DNA of 64,000 nucleotides from Anaeromyxobacter paludicola. Its GTDB lineage: Bacteria; Myxococcota; Myxococcia; Myxococcales; Anaeromyxobacteraceae. The stretch covers positions 310,001 through 374,000 of the forward strand of contig NZ_AP025592.1 of the NCBI RefSeq assembly GCF_023169965.1. Direction: 5' to 3'. Positions 52,292 to 60,611 of this stretch are shown piece after piece (the first letter of the stretch is position 1; every line of letters starts with the position of its first letter). Made by a program: the position numbers and the translations under genes. The notes under the pieces are model-generated. The model worked only from the letters and a program-made list of their open reading frames with translations. It did not search any database and was not told where the DNA came from.

Positions 52292-53154
52292 ATCCTCGAC
52301 TTGCCGAGGAGACCGGCCGGCTTGAAGAGGAGCACGAGGAGGAAGAGCACGTAGACCACGAGCTCCTTCAGCCCCGAGGAGATGTAGACGGCGGCGAGCG
52401 ACTCCGTCGCCCCGATGACGATGCCCCCGAGGGTCGCGCCGATGACGCTCCCCATCCCGCCCAGCACCACGATGACGAACGCCTTGAGGGTGAAGGCGCC
52501 GCCCACCTGCGGGTAGATGTAGTAGGTGGGCGAGATGAGCGCGCCGGCGGTTCCGGCCAGCGCGGCGCCGAGCCCGGTGGCGATGACCGACATCCGGCGC
52601 ACGTTCACCCCCATGAGCTGGGCGGCCTCCCGGTCCTGCGCGGTGGCGCGGATGGCCTGCCCGGTGTCGGTCCGGATGAGGAACCAGTAGAGCGCGGCGG
52701 TGAGGGCGGCGGTGATGGCGAACGAGATCCCGAGCGGCTTCGAGATGGAGAGGCCGAGGAGCTGGAAGGCGCCCGAGGAGTAGCTGGTGGTCAGGATCTT
52801 GTAGTCGGAGGTGAAGAGCAGCATCGCCGTGTTGCTCATGACGAGGCCGAGCCCGATGGTGAGCAGGATCTGGTTCTGCGGCAACGCGTCGAGGACCCGG
52901 TTGATGAAGACCCGCTGCAGCACGGCCCCGAGCAGGAACATGGCCGGCATGACCAGCAGCACCGAGAGGAAGGGGTCGATCCCGAGCAGGGTGAAGGCGA
53001 AGAAGGTGAGGTACATCCCGACCATCAGGAGGTCGCCGTGCGCGAAGTTGATGACGCGCATGACGCCGAAGATGATGGTGAGCCCGATGCCGATGAGGGC
53101 GTAGACGCCGCCCACCAGTACGCCGCTGATGAGGGACTGCAGGAAGACCGTCAT
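52288..53154 (-). CDS. livH: Branched-chain amino acid type ABC transporter, permease LivH
   Basis: 288 residues, about eight helices. GGVYALIGIGLTIIFGVMRVINFAHGDLLM near the N-terminus and the ATAQDREAAQLMGVNV loop are diagnostic. It is the first structural gene of livHMGF. No periplasmic binding protein (LivJ/K) gene follows or precedes it in this window. ATG 53154 overlaps the stop of a possible leader peptide (ATGA). Confidence 0.94.
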   Translation of the reverse strand: MTVFLQSLISGVLVGGVYALIGIGLTIIFGVMRVINFAHGDLLMVGMYLTFFAFTLLGIDPFLSVLLVMPAMFLLGAVLQRVFINRVLDALPQNQILLTIGLGLVMSNTAMLLFTSDYKILTTSYSSGAFQLLGLSISKPLGISFAITAALTAALYWFLIRTDTGQAIRATAQDREAAQLMGVNVRRMSVIATGLGAALAGTAGALISPTYYIYPQVGGAFTLKAFVIVVLGGMGSVIGATLGGIVIGATESLAAVYISSGLKELVVYVLFLLVLLFKPAGLLGKSRM

Positions 53155-53213
53155 CCGGGGTGGGGCCCGGCGGGCAGGGTAGGGGAACGGGGCGCGGAGA
53201 GCCTCTTCACCAT
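53151..53213 (-). CDS. Possible 20-residue leader peptide before livH
   Basis: A small frame MVKRLSAPRSPTLPAGPHPG starts at ATG 53213 and stops at 53151, with its TGA overlapping the livH start (ATGA). A perfect AGGAGG lies at 53224-53229, ten bases before the ATG; livH itself has no comparable site. It may be a translational coupling leader. It is proline-rich (5 of 20) rather than rich in Leu/Ile/Val, so classical attenuation by branched-chain amino acids is not obvious. Confidence 0.4.
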   Translation of the reverse strand: MVKRLSAPRSPTLPAGPHPG

Positions 53214-53364
53214 GCGGGGCGAGCCTCCTGGGAAGTTCACCCTACGGAAATGCACCCGAAAAGCTCGTCCTCGAAAGGGGGCGCCCCTGAGTGGGCCGCC
53301 CGGGGGCGTCCGGGGGCGGCAGGCCGGCGCGCCGAGCACCGGGCAGGTCTGGTGTCGGGCGGGC

Positions 53365-53399
53365 AAAAAAAGAGGCGCCCGCGTTTCCGCGGGCGCCTC
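53365..53399 (-). terminator. Rho-independent terminator of the porin gene
   Basis: On the minus strand GAGGCGCCCGCG-GAAA-CGCGGGCGCCTC followed by seven T residues (the A-run at 53365-53371). A perfect 12-base stem with a four-base loop and U-tract, 35 bases after the porin stop at 53434. It also separates the porin unit from livH. Confidence 0.92.
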
Positions 53400-53433
53400 G
53401 GAGCCGGCCGGAGCCGGGGTCAGCCTTCCCAGC

Positions 53434-54903
53434 CTAGAAGCTGAACTGGGTGTTGAACGAGTACTGCTGGTGCTCGACGGTGGTCGTGGGAACCGCGGCC
53501 TGGGCCTTGACGGCCGGCTTGCCCGGGTCGGCGGTCTGGGGGTTGGCCGCGACGGCCGCGATGGCCGGGGTGGCGACCGTCTGCACGTACGTCGAGCGGG
53601 TGTCGAGGACCTCGACCGAGAACTTCCAGTTCTTGCTGGCGTTGAAGATGATGCCGCCCTCGAGCTGGACGTTCTTGCCGAGCACCTGCGTCGAGCCGCC
53701 GGCCGCGTAGCCGTTGAGCGTGCCGCTCGTGTAGACGAGGTCGGAGTACTTCGGCTGCTCGATGCCGGCGCCGGCGATCACCTGGAACATGTCGTGCGGG
53801 GTGATGGTCAGCTGGCCCCACATGCCCTGCTCGTAGACCGCCTTGTAGTCCTGCAGCTTGGCGTTGGCGTCCGTCGTGCTGCCGTTCGTCGCGGTGGTGC
53901 CGATGACGGTCGGGAAGAAGGTGCTCGAGAAGTACATGTTGAGGTCTTCACCGGCGAAGGCCTCGCCCTTGAAGGCCACGAGCGGCTGGGTGTTGCCGGG
54001 CAGCGAGAAGGGGATGGAGAGCTGCACGTCGGCCGCGGTGATCCAGCGGGTGATGTCCTTGTCGTTCCCGGACGGGTTCGTGACCGGCGTGGGGTTCACC
54101 GTGAAGCGCTCCTTGCTGTAGTGGCCGGAGACGCCGAGCTCGAGCACGGTCTTGTTGTTGGCCTTGAAGAGGCCGGACACGCGGGCCTCGAGGGCCGGCA
54201 TGCGGGAGCGGTTGCCAGGCCCAAGGGTCGTGGTGCCCTGGTCCGGGCTGAGCGGATCGAGCACGGCCACGGCGTAGGTCAGGCCGGCCGATTCGCCGAA
54301 GACGTCCTTGCCGAGCTCACCGTAGAGCTTGACCTGCGGCGAGCGGGTGTACAGGTTGCCGGCGCCCCAGAACAGCGGGTTCGCGACGTACGCGACGCTG
54401 GTCGCGAAGAGCGGCGCGACGAGGCCATAGTCCTGGCCGGCGAGGAGGGTCACGGGGCCGACCGGCGTGGACCAGGTCGCGGTACCGTAAGCCAGACGGA
54501 GGCGGGGGTCCGGGCGGTACCACTCGGAGTTGGAGGTGCCGTTGGGGAAGCCGCCCTGGAAGTCCATCTCGACGACGCCGTTCAGCTTCGCCCCGAGCGC
54601 CTCAGGCATTCCGATACGGAAGCCGATGCGGGACTGCCTGGCGTTCCCGAGGAACTGACCGGTTCCGGCGGGAGCGGCGTAGTTGGTGGTGGCGTTGCTG
54701 TTCGTCGCTCTGAACCCGAAGTCCGGGTTCGCGAACTGGCCAGCGTTCTCGAAGAAGTTGAAGAGGACGAAGCCGTACGGAGTGATGGTCACCAGCGGCG
54801 TGGCGGGAGCAGCCGGCTTCTCCTCGGCCTTCTGCTGTGCGCGCGCGATGAACGGTGTGGACGAGAGCAGTGCAGCTGCGAACAGCGACAGGCTTCTCTT
54901 CAT
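53434..54903 (-). CDS. Outer-membrane porin-like beta-barrel protein
   Basis: 489 residues. A Sec signal peptide (MKRSLSLFAAALLSSTPFIARA, likely cut before QQ) precedes a Lys/Glu/Pro/Ala spacer. The rest is beta-barrel-like: alternating strands with aromatic girdles (FVLFNFFENAGQF, SRIGFRIGMPEAL, NGVVEMDFQGGF). The last residue is Phe (NTQFSF), the BAM recognition signal. No Cys is seen. The gene is visibly less GC-biased than its neighbours, as is common for porins. The solute is unknown; the position next to livHMGF raises an uptake link (inference). Confidence 0.85.
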   Translation of the reverse strand: MKRSLSLFAAALLSSTPFIARAQQKAEEKPAAPATPLVTITPYGFVLFNFFENAGQFANPDFGFRATNSNATTNYAAPAGTGQFLGNARQSRIGFRIGMPEALGAKLNGVVEMDFQGGFPNGTSNSEWYRPDPRLRLAYGTATWSTPVGPVTLLAGQDYGLVAPLFATSVAYVANPLFWGAGNLYTRSPQVKLYGELGKDVFGESAGLTYAVAVLDPLSPDQGTTTLGPGNRSRMPALEARVSGLFKANNKTVLELGVSGHYSKERFTVNPTPVTNPSGNDKDITRWITAADVQLSIPFSLPGNTQPLVAFKGEAFAGEDLNMYFSSTFFPTVIGTTATNGSTTDANAKLQDYKAVYEQGMWGQLTITPHDMFQVIAGAGIEQPKYSDLVYTSGTLNGYAAGGSTQVLGKNVQLEGGIIFNASKNWKFSVEVLDTRSTYVQTVATPAIAAVAANPQTADPGKPAVKAQAAVPTTTVEHQQYSFNTQFSF

Positions 54904-55005
54904 GCGGTTTCTCCCAACATGGCGCGCGGGGACGCGCGGGTAAGCCCTCGGCGGGCTGGCAGGGCTTCTACCACACGTTTCGTGAGGAATACATGGGAAA
55001 CCGCA
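54903..55005 (-). promoter_or_regulatory. Porin leader: long-range repeat able to sequester the start site
   Basis: TGCGGTTTCTCCC at 54903-54915 and GGGAAACCGCA at 54995-55005 are complementary across 79 bases. In the mRNA the upstream arm pairs nine bases, then two or three more past a one-base bulge, with the GGGAGAAACCGCA that contains the ribosome site and the A of the start codon. TATACC (55028 to 55023) is a possible -10 upstream of both arms. This is a candidate translational switch. Confidence 0.5.
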
Positions 55006-55102
55006 GCGTTTGCGCCCGGTTGGGTATAGCCGGCCCCAGCCCCCGGCGGGTACGCGGGGACACCTTCGGTGGGTGATGGCGCGCCGCGGCCGCGCGTCGG
55101 AT

Positions 55103-57490
55103 TCAGCGCTTCAGGGAGATGACCGTCACCGCGTCGCCGCCCTCGTGGCGATCGCCCGGGCGGAACGCCGCCACGTACGGCGAGGACGAGAGCAGCTCCC
55201 GCAGCGAGGCCTTGAGCGCGCCGGTACCGTGGCCGTGCAGCACGAGGCACTCCGCCTCGCCCTCCGAGTAGAGCCGGTCCAGGAACCGCTCCACCGCGCG
55301 GAGCAGCTCCTCCACGCGCATCCCGCGCACGTCGAGCCTCCGATCGGAGAGCGCCAGCCCCGCCGGGCGCGCCTCCTCGGCCCGGGCCAGCTTCTCCTCC
55401 CGGCTCTTCCCGAGCTTCGCCGAGGCGGCCTTGCCCCGGAGCGGGATGAGGTCGGCGAGCGGCCGCCGGATCCTGAGCGGGCCGGCCTGCACGAGCGCCT
55501 CGCCGCCCTGGACCTCGAGCACCTCGCCCTCGCCGCCGAGGGAGGCGAGCCGCACCCGCGCCCCGGGCCGGATCTCCGAGGCGGGGAGGGCCTCCGGCAC
55601 GCTGCGCGCCTGCGCGGCGGCCACCTTCTCCGCCTTCTCCATGGTGGCGGCCCAGGCGTCGAGCTGCTTCGCCGCCTCGCTCACCTTGCGGACCGTCGGG
55701 GCCGCCTGGACCTCGGCGAGGAGGTCCGACACCACCTGCCGCGCCGCCTCGACCTCCTCCGCCATCTGCCGGGCCACCCGCGCCGCGGCCTCGCGCTCCG
55801 CCCGCCGCGCCTCCGCCTCGCGCTCGGCGGCCGCCTTCGCGGAGGCCTCCGCCTGGGCCCGGGCGCGCTCGAGCGCGCTCCGCTCGGCGGCGATGCGGGC
55901 CCGCTCCTCCTCGAGGGAGCGCAGGGCCTCCCCGAGGGCGCCGCCCTGCCCGGTGAGCGCGGCGCGTGCCCGCTCCACCACCCGCTCGGGCAGGCCGACG
56001 CGCCGGGCCACCTCGAGCGCCGACGAGCTCCCGGGGGTGCCGAGGTGGAGCTGGTAGGTGGGGACGAGCCGCTCGGCGTCGAAGCCGACCCGGGCGTTGC
56101 CGTAGCGGGCGTCGGAGAGCGCCAGCGCCTTGAGCTCGTCGAGGTGCGTGGTCACGAGGACCAGCGCCCCCTTCGTCGCGAGCTCCTCCAGGATCGCCGC
56201 CGCCAGCGCGGCGCCCTCGCGGGGGTCGGTGTCGGCCGCGATCTCGTCCACCAGCACGAGCGAGCCCTCGCCCGCGCCGGCCATGATCTCGCGCACCGCG
56301 GTGAGGTGGGCGGTGAAGGTGGAGAGGTCGCGGGAGAGGTCCCCCTTCTCGTCCACCGCGGCCCGGACCTCGTAGAAGAAGGGCAGGCGCGAGCCGGCCG
56401 CCGCCGCGATGGGCAGCCCCGCCCGCGCCATGCAGGCCGAGAGCCCGACCGCGGTGATGGAGACGGTCTTGCCGCCGCCGTTGGGCCCCGAGACCACGAG
56501 GGCCCGGCGCGGCGGCTCGAGCCGCACGTCGCTCGCCACCACCTTCTTGCCCTGCAGGACGAGGAGCGGGTGGCGCAGCGAGAGGAGCGAGAACCCCTCC
56601 GCCACCGGCCCGATCTCCGGCGGGTGCGCGTCGAGCTCGGAGGCGAGCCGCGCCGAGGCCTCGAGCAGGTCGAGCTCCGCCAGCCGCTCGAGGTCGCCCC
56701 CGAGCGCGCCGGCGCGGCCCGCCGCCCGCTCCGAGAGCTCGCGCAGGATCCGCTGCTCCTCCTCGGCCGCCATCGCCGCGGCGATGGAGAGCTCGTTGCC
56801 CATCTCCACCATCGGCTGCGGCTCGACGAACAGGGTCTGGCCCGACTGCGAGGCGTTGTGGACGATGCCGGGCACCTGCGAGCGGGCGCTCGCCAGCACC
56901 GGCAGGACGTAGCGGTCGTTGCGGATGGTGAAGTAGCTGTCGCGCAGGTTGCGCTCCATCTCCGCGTCTGCGAGGAGCGCCTCCACCCGGTTCTTGAGGG
57001 CGCGGTGCAGCCCCCGGACCCGCTCCCGCAGCGACTCGAGCGCGGGGCTGGCGCGGTCGGAGATGGCGCCGGACGGATCGACGGCGCGCTCGATGGCGTC
57101 GGCGAGCCCGGCGCGCTCCGAGAGCCCCTCGGCGAGGGCCCAGAGCCGCGGGCGGGCCGCCGCCCGGGGCGCCAGGGTGGCCCGGGTCCGGACCGCCGCG
57201 CGCTCGAGCGCGGCCACGAGGAGGAGGGCCGCGGGCTCGAGCACGCCGCCGCGGGCCGCGCGGTCGAGCGCCTCCTCGACGGCGCCCACGCTGCCGAGCG
57301 GCAGGGCGAACCGCTCCTCCCCGAGGGCGCGCGCCTCCTCCACCCGGAGCAGCGCCTCGCGGGCGGCGGCCGCGTCGGGCTGGAAGGGCAGGGCGGCGGC
57401 GCGCCGGGCGCCGGCCGGCAGGCGGCAGCGGGCCGCCAGCGCGGCCGTGAGCTCGGGCCAGCCGAGCTCGGCGAGGGTGCGGTCGTTCAT
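55103..57490 (-). CDS. mutS2: Endonuclease MutS2
   Basis: 795 residues. Core helices at 1-300, then the ABC-type ATPase with Walker A GPNGGGKT and Walker B LVLVDEIAADTDP, a coiled-coil (about 500-600), and a C-terminal Smr domain (RRLDVRGMRVEELLRAVERF ... LHGHGTGALK). MutS2 acts on recombination intermediates and stalled or collided ribosomes. Standard length. ATG 57490. It is downstream of dctA and its terminator, so it probably has its own promoter. Confidence 0.95.
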   Translation of the reverse strand: MNDRTLAELGWPELTAALAARCRLPAGARRAAALPFQPDAAAAREALLRVEEARALGEERFALPLGSVGAVEEALDRAARGGVLEPAALLLVAALERAAVRTRATLAPRAAARPRLWALAEGLSERAGLADAIERAVDPSGAISDRASPALESLRERVRGLHRALKNRVEALLADAEMERNLRDSYFTIRNDRYVLPVLASARSQVPGIVHNASQSGQTLFVEPQPMVEMGNELSIAAAMAAEEEQRILRELSERAAGRAGALGGDLERLAELDLLEASARLASELDAHPPEIGPVAEGFSLLSLRHPLLVLQGKKVVASDVRLEPPRRALVVSGPNGGGKTVSITAVGLSACMARAGLPIAAAAGSRLPFFYEVRAAVDEKGDLSRDLSTFTAHLTAVREIMAGAGEGSLVLVDEIAADTDPREGAALAAAILEELATKGALVLVTTHLDELKALALSDARYGNARVGFDAERLVPTYQLHLGTPGSSSALEVARRVGLPERVVERARAALTGQGGALGEALRSLEEERARIAAERSALERARAQAEASAKAAAEREAEARRAEREAAARVARQMAEEVEAARQVVSDLLAEVQAAPTVRKVSEAAKQLDAWAATMEKAEKVAAAQARSVPEALPASEIRPGARVRLASLGGEGEVLEVQGGEALVQAGPLRIRRPLADLIPLRGKAASAKLGKSREEKLARAEEARPAGLALSDRRLDVRGMRVEELLRAVERFLDRLYSEGEAECLVLHGHGTGALKASLRELLSSSPYVAAFRPGDRHEGGDAVTVISLKR

Positions 57491-57534
57491 GGGGAGCGGA
57501 GACTACCCGGCCCGCGCCCACGCCGCACCCCATG

Positions 57535-57566
57535 AAAAAAGGCCGGCGGGGGTGCCCGCCGGCCTT
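57535..57566 (-). terminator. Rho-independent terminator of dctA
   Basis: On the minus strand AAGGCCGGCGGG-CACC-CCCGCCGGCC followed by six T residues (the A-run at 57535-57540). The stem is ten to twelve base pairs with a four-base loop, 28 bases after the dctA stop. Confidence 0.9.
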
Positions 57567-57593
57567 CGTCGCGCCGCTCCGCGGGGAGCGCCG

Positions 57594-58913
57594 CTAGGAG
57601 TTTGCCGCCGGCCGGTCCGCGGCCAGCTCGTGGCCGTCGTTCGCCGCCGCGCCGTCCACCGCCGCGAGGCCGGAGAGCACCCGCCGCGCGTGGGTGACGT
57701 CGAGCTCGCCCTCCCACTTCGACACCGCGACCGAGGCCACGCCGTTGCCGATGAGGTTCGTGATGGCGCGCGCCTCCGACATGAAGCGGTCCACGCCGAG
57801 GAGGAGCGTGAGGCCGGCCACCGGGATGTTGCCGACCGCCGAGAGGGTCGCCGCGAGCGTGATGAAGCCGCCGCCGGTCACCGCCGCCGCGCCCTTCGAG
57901 GTGAGCAGCAGCACCGCCAGGATCTCGAGCTCCTGGACCGTGGAGACCTGGGTGTTGGTGGCCTGCGCGATGAAGAGGGTGGCGAGCGTGAGGTAGATGG
58001 AGGTGCCGTCGAGGTTGAAGCTGTAGCCCATCGGCACGACCAGGCCGACCACCGACTTGGAGCAGCCGAGCTTCTCCATCTTGTTCATCATGAGCGGCAG
58101 GGCCGACTCGGAGGAGGACGTGCCGAGCACGATGAAGACCTCCTCCTTGATGTACCGGAGGAACTTGAAGATGGAGAGGCCGGACCACCACATCACCACG
58201 CCGAGCACCAGGAACACGAAGAGGATGCTCGTCGTGTAGAAGGTCCCGATGAGCTTGGCGAGGCTGAGGAGCGTGTGGATGCCGTACTTGCCGATGGTGA
58301 AGGCCATGGCGCCGAACGCGCCGACCGGCGCCACGCGCATCACGATGCCGACGATCTTGAAGAGGATGCCGGAGAGGCCGTCGATGAACCGGAGCACCGG
58401 CTCGCCCGCCTCCTTCATCCCGGCCAGGGCCACGCCGAAGAGGATGGAGAAGAAGAGCACCTGCAGGATGTCACCCTTGGCGAAGGCGTCGGCGACGTCC
58501 TTCGGGATGACGTTCATGACGAAGTCCACCGTGTTGAGGTGGGCCGAGGGCGACGTGTAGCTGGCGATCGCCTTGGTGTCGAGCGTCGCCACGTTCACGT
58601 TCATGCCGGCGCCGGGCCGCAGGATCTTGCCGACGAAGAGGCCGATGGCGAGCGCGATGGTGGTGAGGATCTCGAAGTAGACGATCCCCTTGAGGCCGAC
58701 GCGGCCCACCTTCTTGAGATCGCCCATCTTGGCGATGCCCGTGACGACCGTGGAGAACACGATCGGGGCGATGAGCATCTTCACCAGCTTGATGAACCCA
58801 TCCCCGAACGGCTTCATCTGCTGGCCGGCGTTCGGGTAGAAGTGGCCCAGGAGCGCGCCCAGGGTCACCGCGATGATCACCTGCAGGTAAAGGCTCTTCC
58901 TGAGACGCTTCAC
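57594..58913 (-). CDS. dctA: C4-dicarboxylate:cation symporter DctA
   Basis: 439 residues, DAACS family. [19 protein letters not shown], the serine-rich re-entrant loop [11 protein letters not shown], and [16 protein letters not shown] are the substrate and sodium/proton site signatures. It imports succinate, fumarate, malate and similar acids across the inner membrane, fitting an acetate/succinate-using anaerobe. GTG 58913 has AAAAAAGGAG six bases upstream. Confidence 0.96.
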   Translation of the reverse strand: MKRLRKSLYLQVIIAVTLGALLGHFYPNAGQQMKPFGDGFIKLVKMLIAPIVFSTVVTGIAKMGDLKKVGRVGLKGIVYFEILTTIALAIGLFVGKILRPGAGMNVNVATLDTKAIASYTSPSAHLNTVDFVMNVIPKDVADAFAKGDILQVLFFSILFGVALAGMKEAGEPVLRFIDGLSGILFKIVGIVMRVAPVGAFGAMAFTIGKYGIHTLLSLAKLIGTFYTTSILFVFLVLGVVMWWSGLSIFKFLRYIKEEVFIVLGTSSSESALPLMMNKMEKLGCSKSVVGLVVPMGYSFNLDGTSIYLTLATLFIAQATNTQVSTVQELEILAVLLLTSKGAAAVTGGGFITLAATLSAVGNIPVAGLTLLLGVDRFMSEARAITNLIGNGVASVAVSKWEGELDVTHARRVLSGLAAVDGAAANDGHELAADRPAANS

Positions 58914-58974
58914 TTCACGCTCCTTTTTTTTTGAGAACTCCGGAGGGGTGCGCCCAAAGGGGTGGAAGTCCGGG

Positions 58975-59004
58975 ACTCTACGACCCCGAGTGGCTGACAG
59001 GCAA
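58975..59004 (-). promoter_or_regulatory. Probable promoter of dctA
   Basis: On the minus strand TTGCCT (59004 to 58999), an 18-base spacer, TAGAGT (58980 to 58975). Transcription would begin near 58968, leaving a 55-base leader with a run of nine A residues before the ribosome site. It follows the TTG-N18-TAG pattern seen elsewhere in the window. Confidence 0.5.
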
Positions 59005-59089
59005 GGGAGGGGCCTGTCGCGTGAGCGAAGACCCCTTCTGGGGCTAGAGCGCCAGAGCGGTCCTGCCTCTCCGGTCGCAGGTCGATCGG

Positions 59090-59105
59090 GTTGACGACCG
59101 TCAAC
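59090..59105. promoter_or_regulatory. 16-base palindromic operator candidate upstream of dctA
   Basis: GTTGACG-AC-CGTCAAC, perfect seven-base arms, in the gap between dctA and the divergent envelope genes. It is the only clear feature in 59005-59173. It looks like a dimeric regulator site (TetR/GntR type spacing), 85-100 bases upstream of the dctA -35. Confidence 0.45.
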
Positions 59106-59173
59106 GCGCCGGCGTCCCCCGCGTGGCGAGCGCGGCCGCGCGTGCCCACCTTCGATCCGGAGGTGGACCGCTC

Positions 59174-59449
59174 GTGCCGTCCCAGGTTTCTCCGTCGAGC
59201 CGAAACGTCCCGAGGCTGAGCGTGGTCCACGCGCCGGCCCCGTCGCAGTCCCGCCTGACCCTGCTCGCGCGCGCCGCGCTGGTCCGCCTCTGGCTCGTCT
59301 GCCTGAGCGGCTTCGCGCTCGCCGGGGCGCTCCTGGCGCTCCTGCCGGTGATCTGGCGGCGGGCGCCGGTGGGCCGGCGGCTGCACCCGCCCCGGCGCGA
59401 GGCGCGCGTCATCCCGCTCGCGCCGCCCCGCCGCGCCAACCACTCCTGA
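59174..59449 (+). CDS. Possible small single-pass membrane protein
   Basis: 91 residues from GTG 59174, with GGAGG at 59159-59163. One hydrophobic segment ([22 protein letters not shown]) sits between basic flanks, and an Arg/Pro-rich tail follows. It ends 18 bases before the GT4 gene on the same strand. No family recognised; composition is compatible with chance high-GC reading, so confidence is moderate. Confidence 0.4.
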   Translation: MPSQVSPSSRNVPRLSVVHAPAPSQSRLTLLARAALVRLWLVCLSGFALAGALLALLPVIWRRAPVGRRLHPPRREARVIPLAPPRRANHS

Positions 59450-59467
59450 GCGCGTGAGGGTCCGGCC

Positions 59468-60574
59468 GTGCGGATCGGCATCGTGACCGAGCACTACGGC
59501 CCCGGGAGCTCGGGCGTGGTGGATCACGTCCGGCACTTCGCTCGCGAGGCGCGGCGGCTCGGCCACGCGGTCAAGATCGTGACCGGCGGCGCCCCGGCCG
59601 GCTGCGCCCCGGAGGACGGGCCGGAGGTGATCCGGCTCGGCTCCTCGCGGCCGCTCCTCCACGGCGGCGCCCTCACGCGGGTCTCGACCGGGCTCGGCAC
59701 CTCCCGCGCGATGCGCGAGGTGCTGGCCCGCGAGCGGTTCGACGTGGTCCACGTCCACTGCCCGCTCACGCCGGTGCTGCCGCTGCTGGCGCTCCACCAC
59801 GCCACCGGGCCGGTGGTCGGCACCTTCCACGGGCAGTTCCGGCCCTGGCTCCCGCTCCGGCTCGGGCGCGGGGTGCTGCAGCGGTACCTCGACCGGCTCG
59901 ACGCGGCCGTCGCGGTCTCGCGCGCCTGCCTCACCGCCCTGCGCGGCCGGCTGCGCGCCGACTTCGCCATCATCCCGAACGGCGTGGACCTGGAGCGCTT
60001 CGCGCGCGGGCGGCGGCTCCGCCGGTACGACGACGGGCGGGTGAACGTGCTGTTCGCCGGGCGGCCCGAGCCGCGCGGCGGGCTCGACCGGATGATCGCC
60101 GCCTTCCTGGTCCTCCGCGCGCAGCTCGACTGCCGGCTGCTCGTGCTGGGGGAGGGGCCGCTCCTCCCGCGCTACAAGGCGCTCGTGCCGGTCGAGGCCC
60201 GCGAGGAGGTGGTCTTCGCGGGCGAGGTGGGCGACGCGCGCCCGGACTGGTTCGCGACCGCCGACGTGGTCTGCGCCCCGACCCGGAGCGCCACCTTCGG
60301 CATGCCGCTCCTCGAGGCGATGGCGGCGGGCAAGCCGGTGATCGCGTCGGACGTGGACGGCCACCGCGAGGTGCTGCGCCAGGGGCGCGAGGGGGAGCTG
60401 GTGGACCCCGACGACGAGCGCGCCTGGGCGCGGGCCATCCTGCGGGCGACGCGCGAGCCGGCCCGGGGCGCGGCGCTGGGCGAGCGGGGACGGCAGACGG
60501 CCCAGCGGTACGCCTGGCCGGTGGTGGCGCGGGAGGTGCTCGCGCTGTACCGCTCGATCGGCGTGAGGGGGTAG
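59468..60574 (+). CDS. Glycosyltransferase family 4
   Basis: 368 residues, GT-B fold. The N-terminal domain starts MRIGIVTEHYGPGSSGVVDHV; VSRACLTAL, IIPNGVDLERF, NVLFAGRPEPRGGLD and the ATFGMPLLEAMAAGKPVIASD segment with the Glu motif are typical of PimA/PimB-like enzymes that glycosylate lipids or glycans. It starts at GTG 59468. It is followed by a flippase-like membrane protein, suggesting a glycolipid pathway (inference). Confidence 0.9.
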   Translation: MRIGIVTEHYGPGSSGVVDHVRHFAREARRLGHAVKIVTGGAPAGCAPEDGPEVIRLGSSRPLLHGGALTRVSTGLGTSRAMREVLARERFDVVHVHCPLTPVLPLLALHHATGPVVGTFHGQFRPWLPLRLGRGVLQRYLDRLDAAVAVSRACLTALRGRLRADFAIIPNGVDLERFARGRRLRRYDDGRVNVLFAGRPEPRGGLDRMIAAFLVLRAQLDCRLLVLGEGPLLPRYKALVPVEAREEVVFAGEVGDARPDWFATADVVCAPTRSATFGMPLLEAMAAGKPVIASDVDGHREVLRQGREGELVDPDDERAWARAILRATREPARGAALGERGRQTAQRYAWPVVAREVLALYRSIGVRG

Positions 60575-60611
60575 GGCCCCGCGGAGCTTGCGGCCGGTCA
60601 GCTCCGGCGCG

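Noticed and set aside
53160-53444. Plus-strand open frame between livH and the porin
   Set aside because: It runs through the porin terminator hairpin, has no recognisable motif, and its composition is Arg/Gly/Ser noise.
58920-58932. Run of nine A residues before dctA as a phase-variation tract
   Set aside because: It lies upstream of the ribosome site, outside the coding region, so slippage would not shift the frame.
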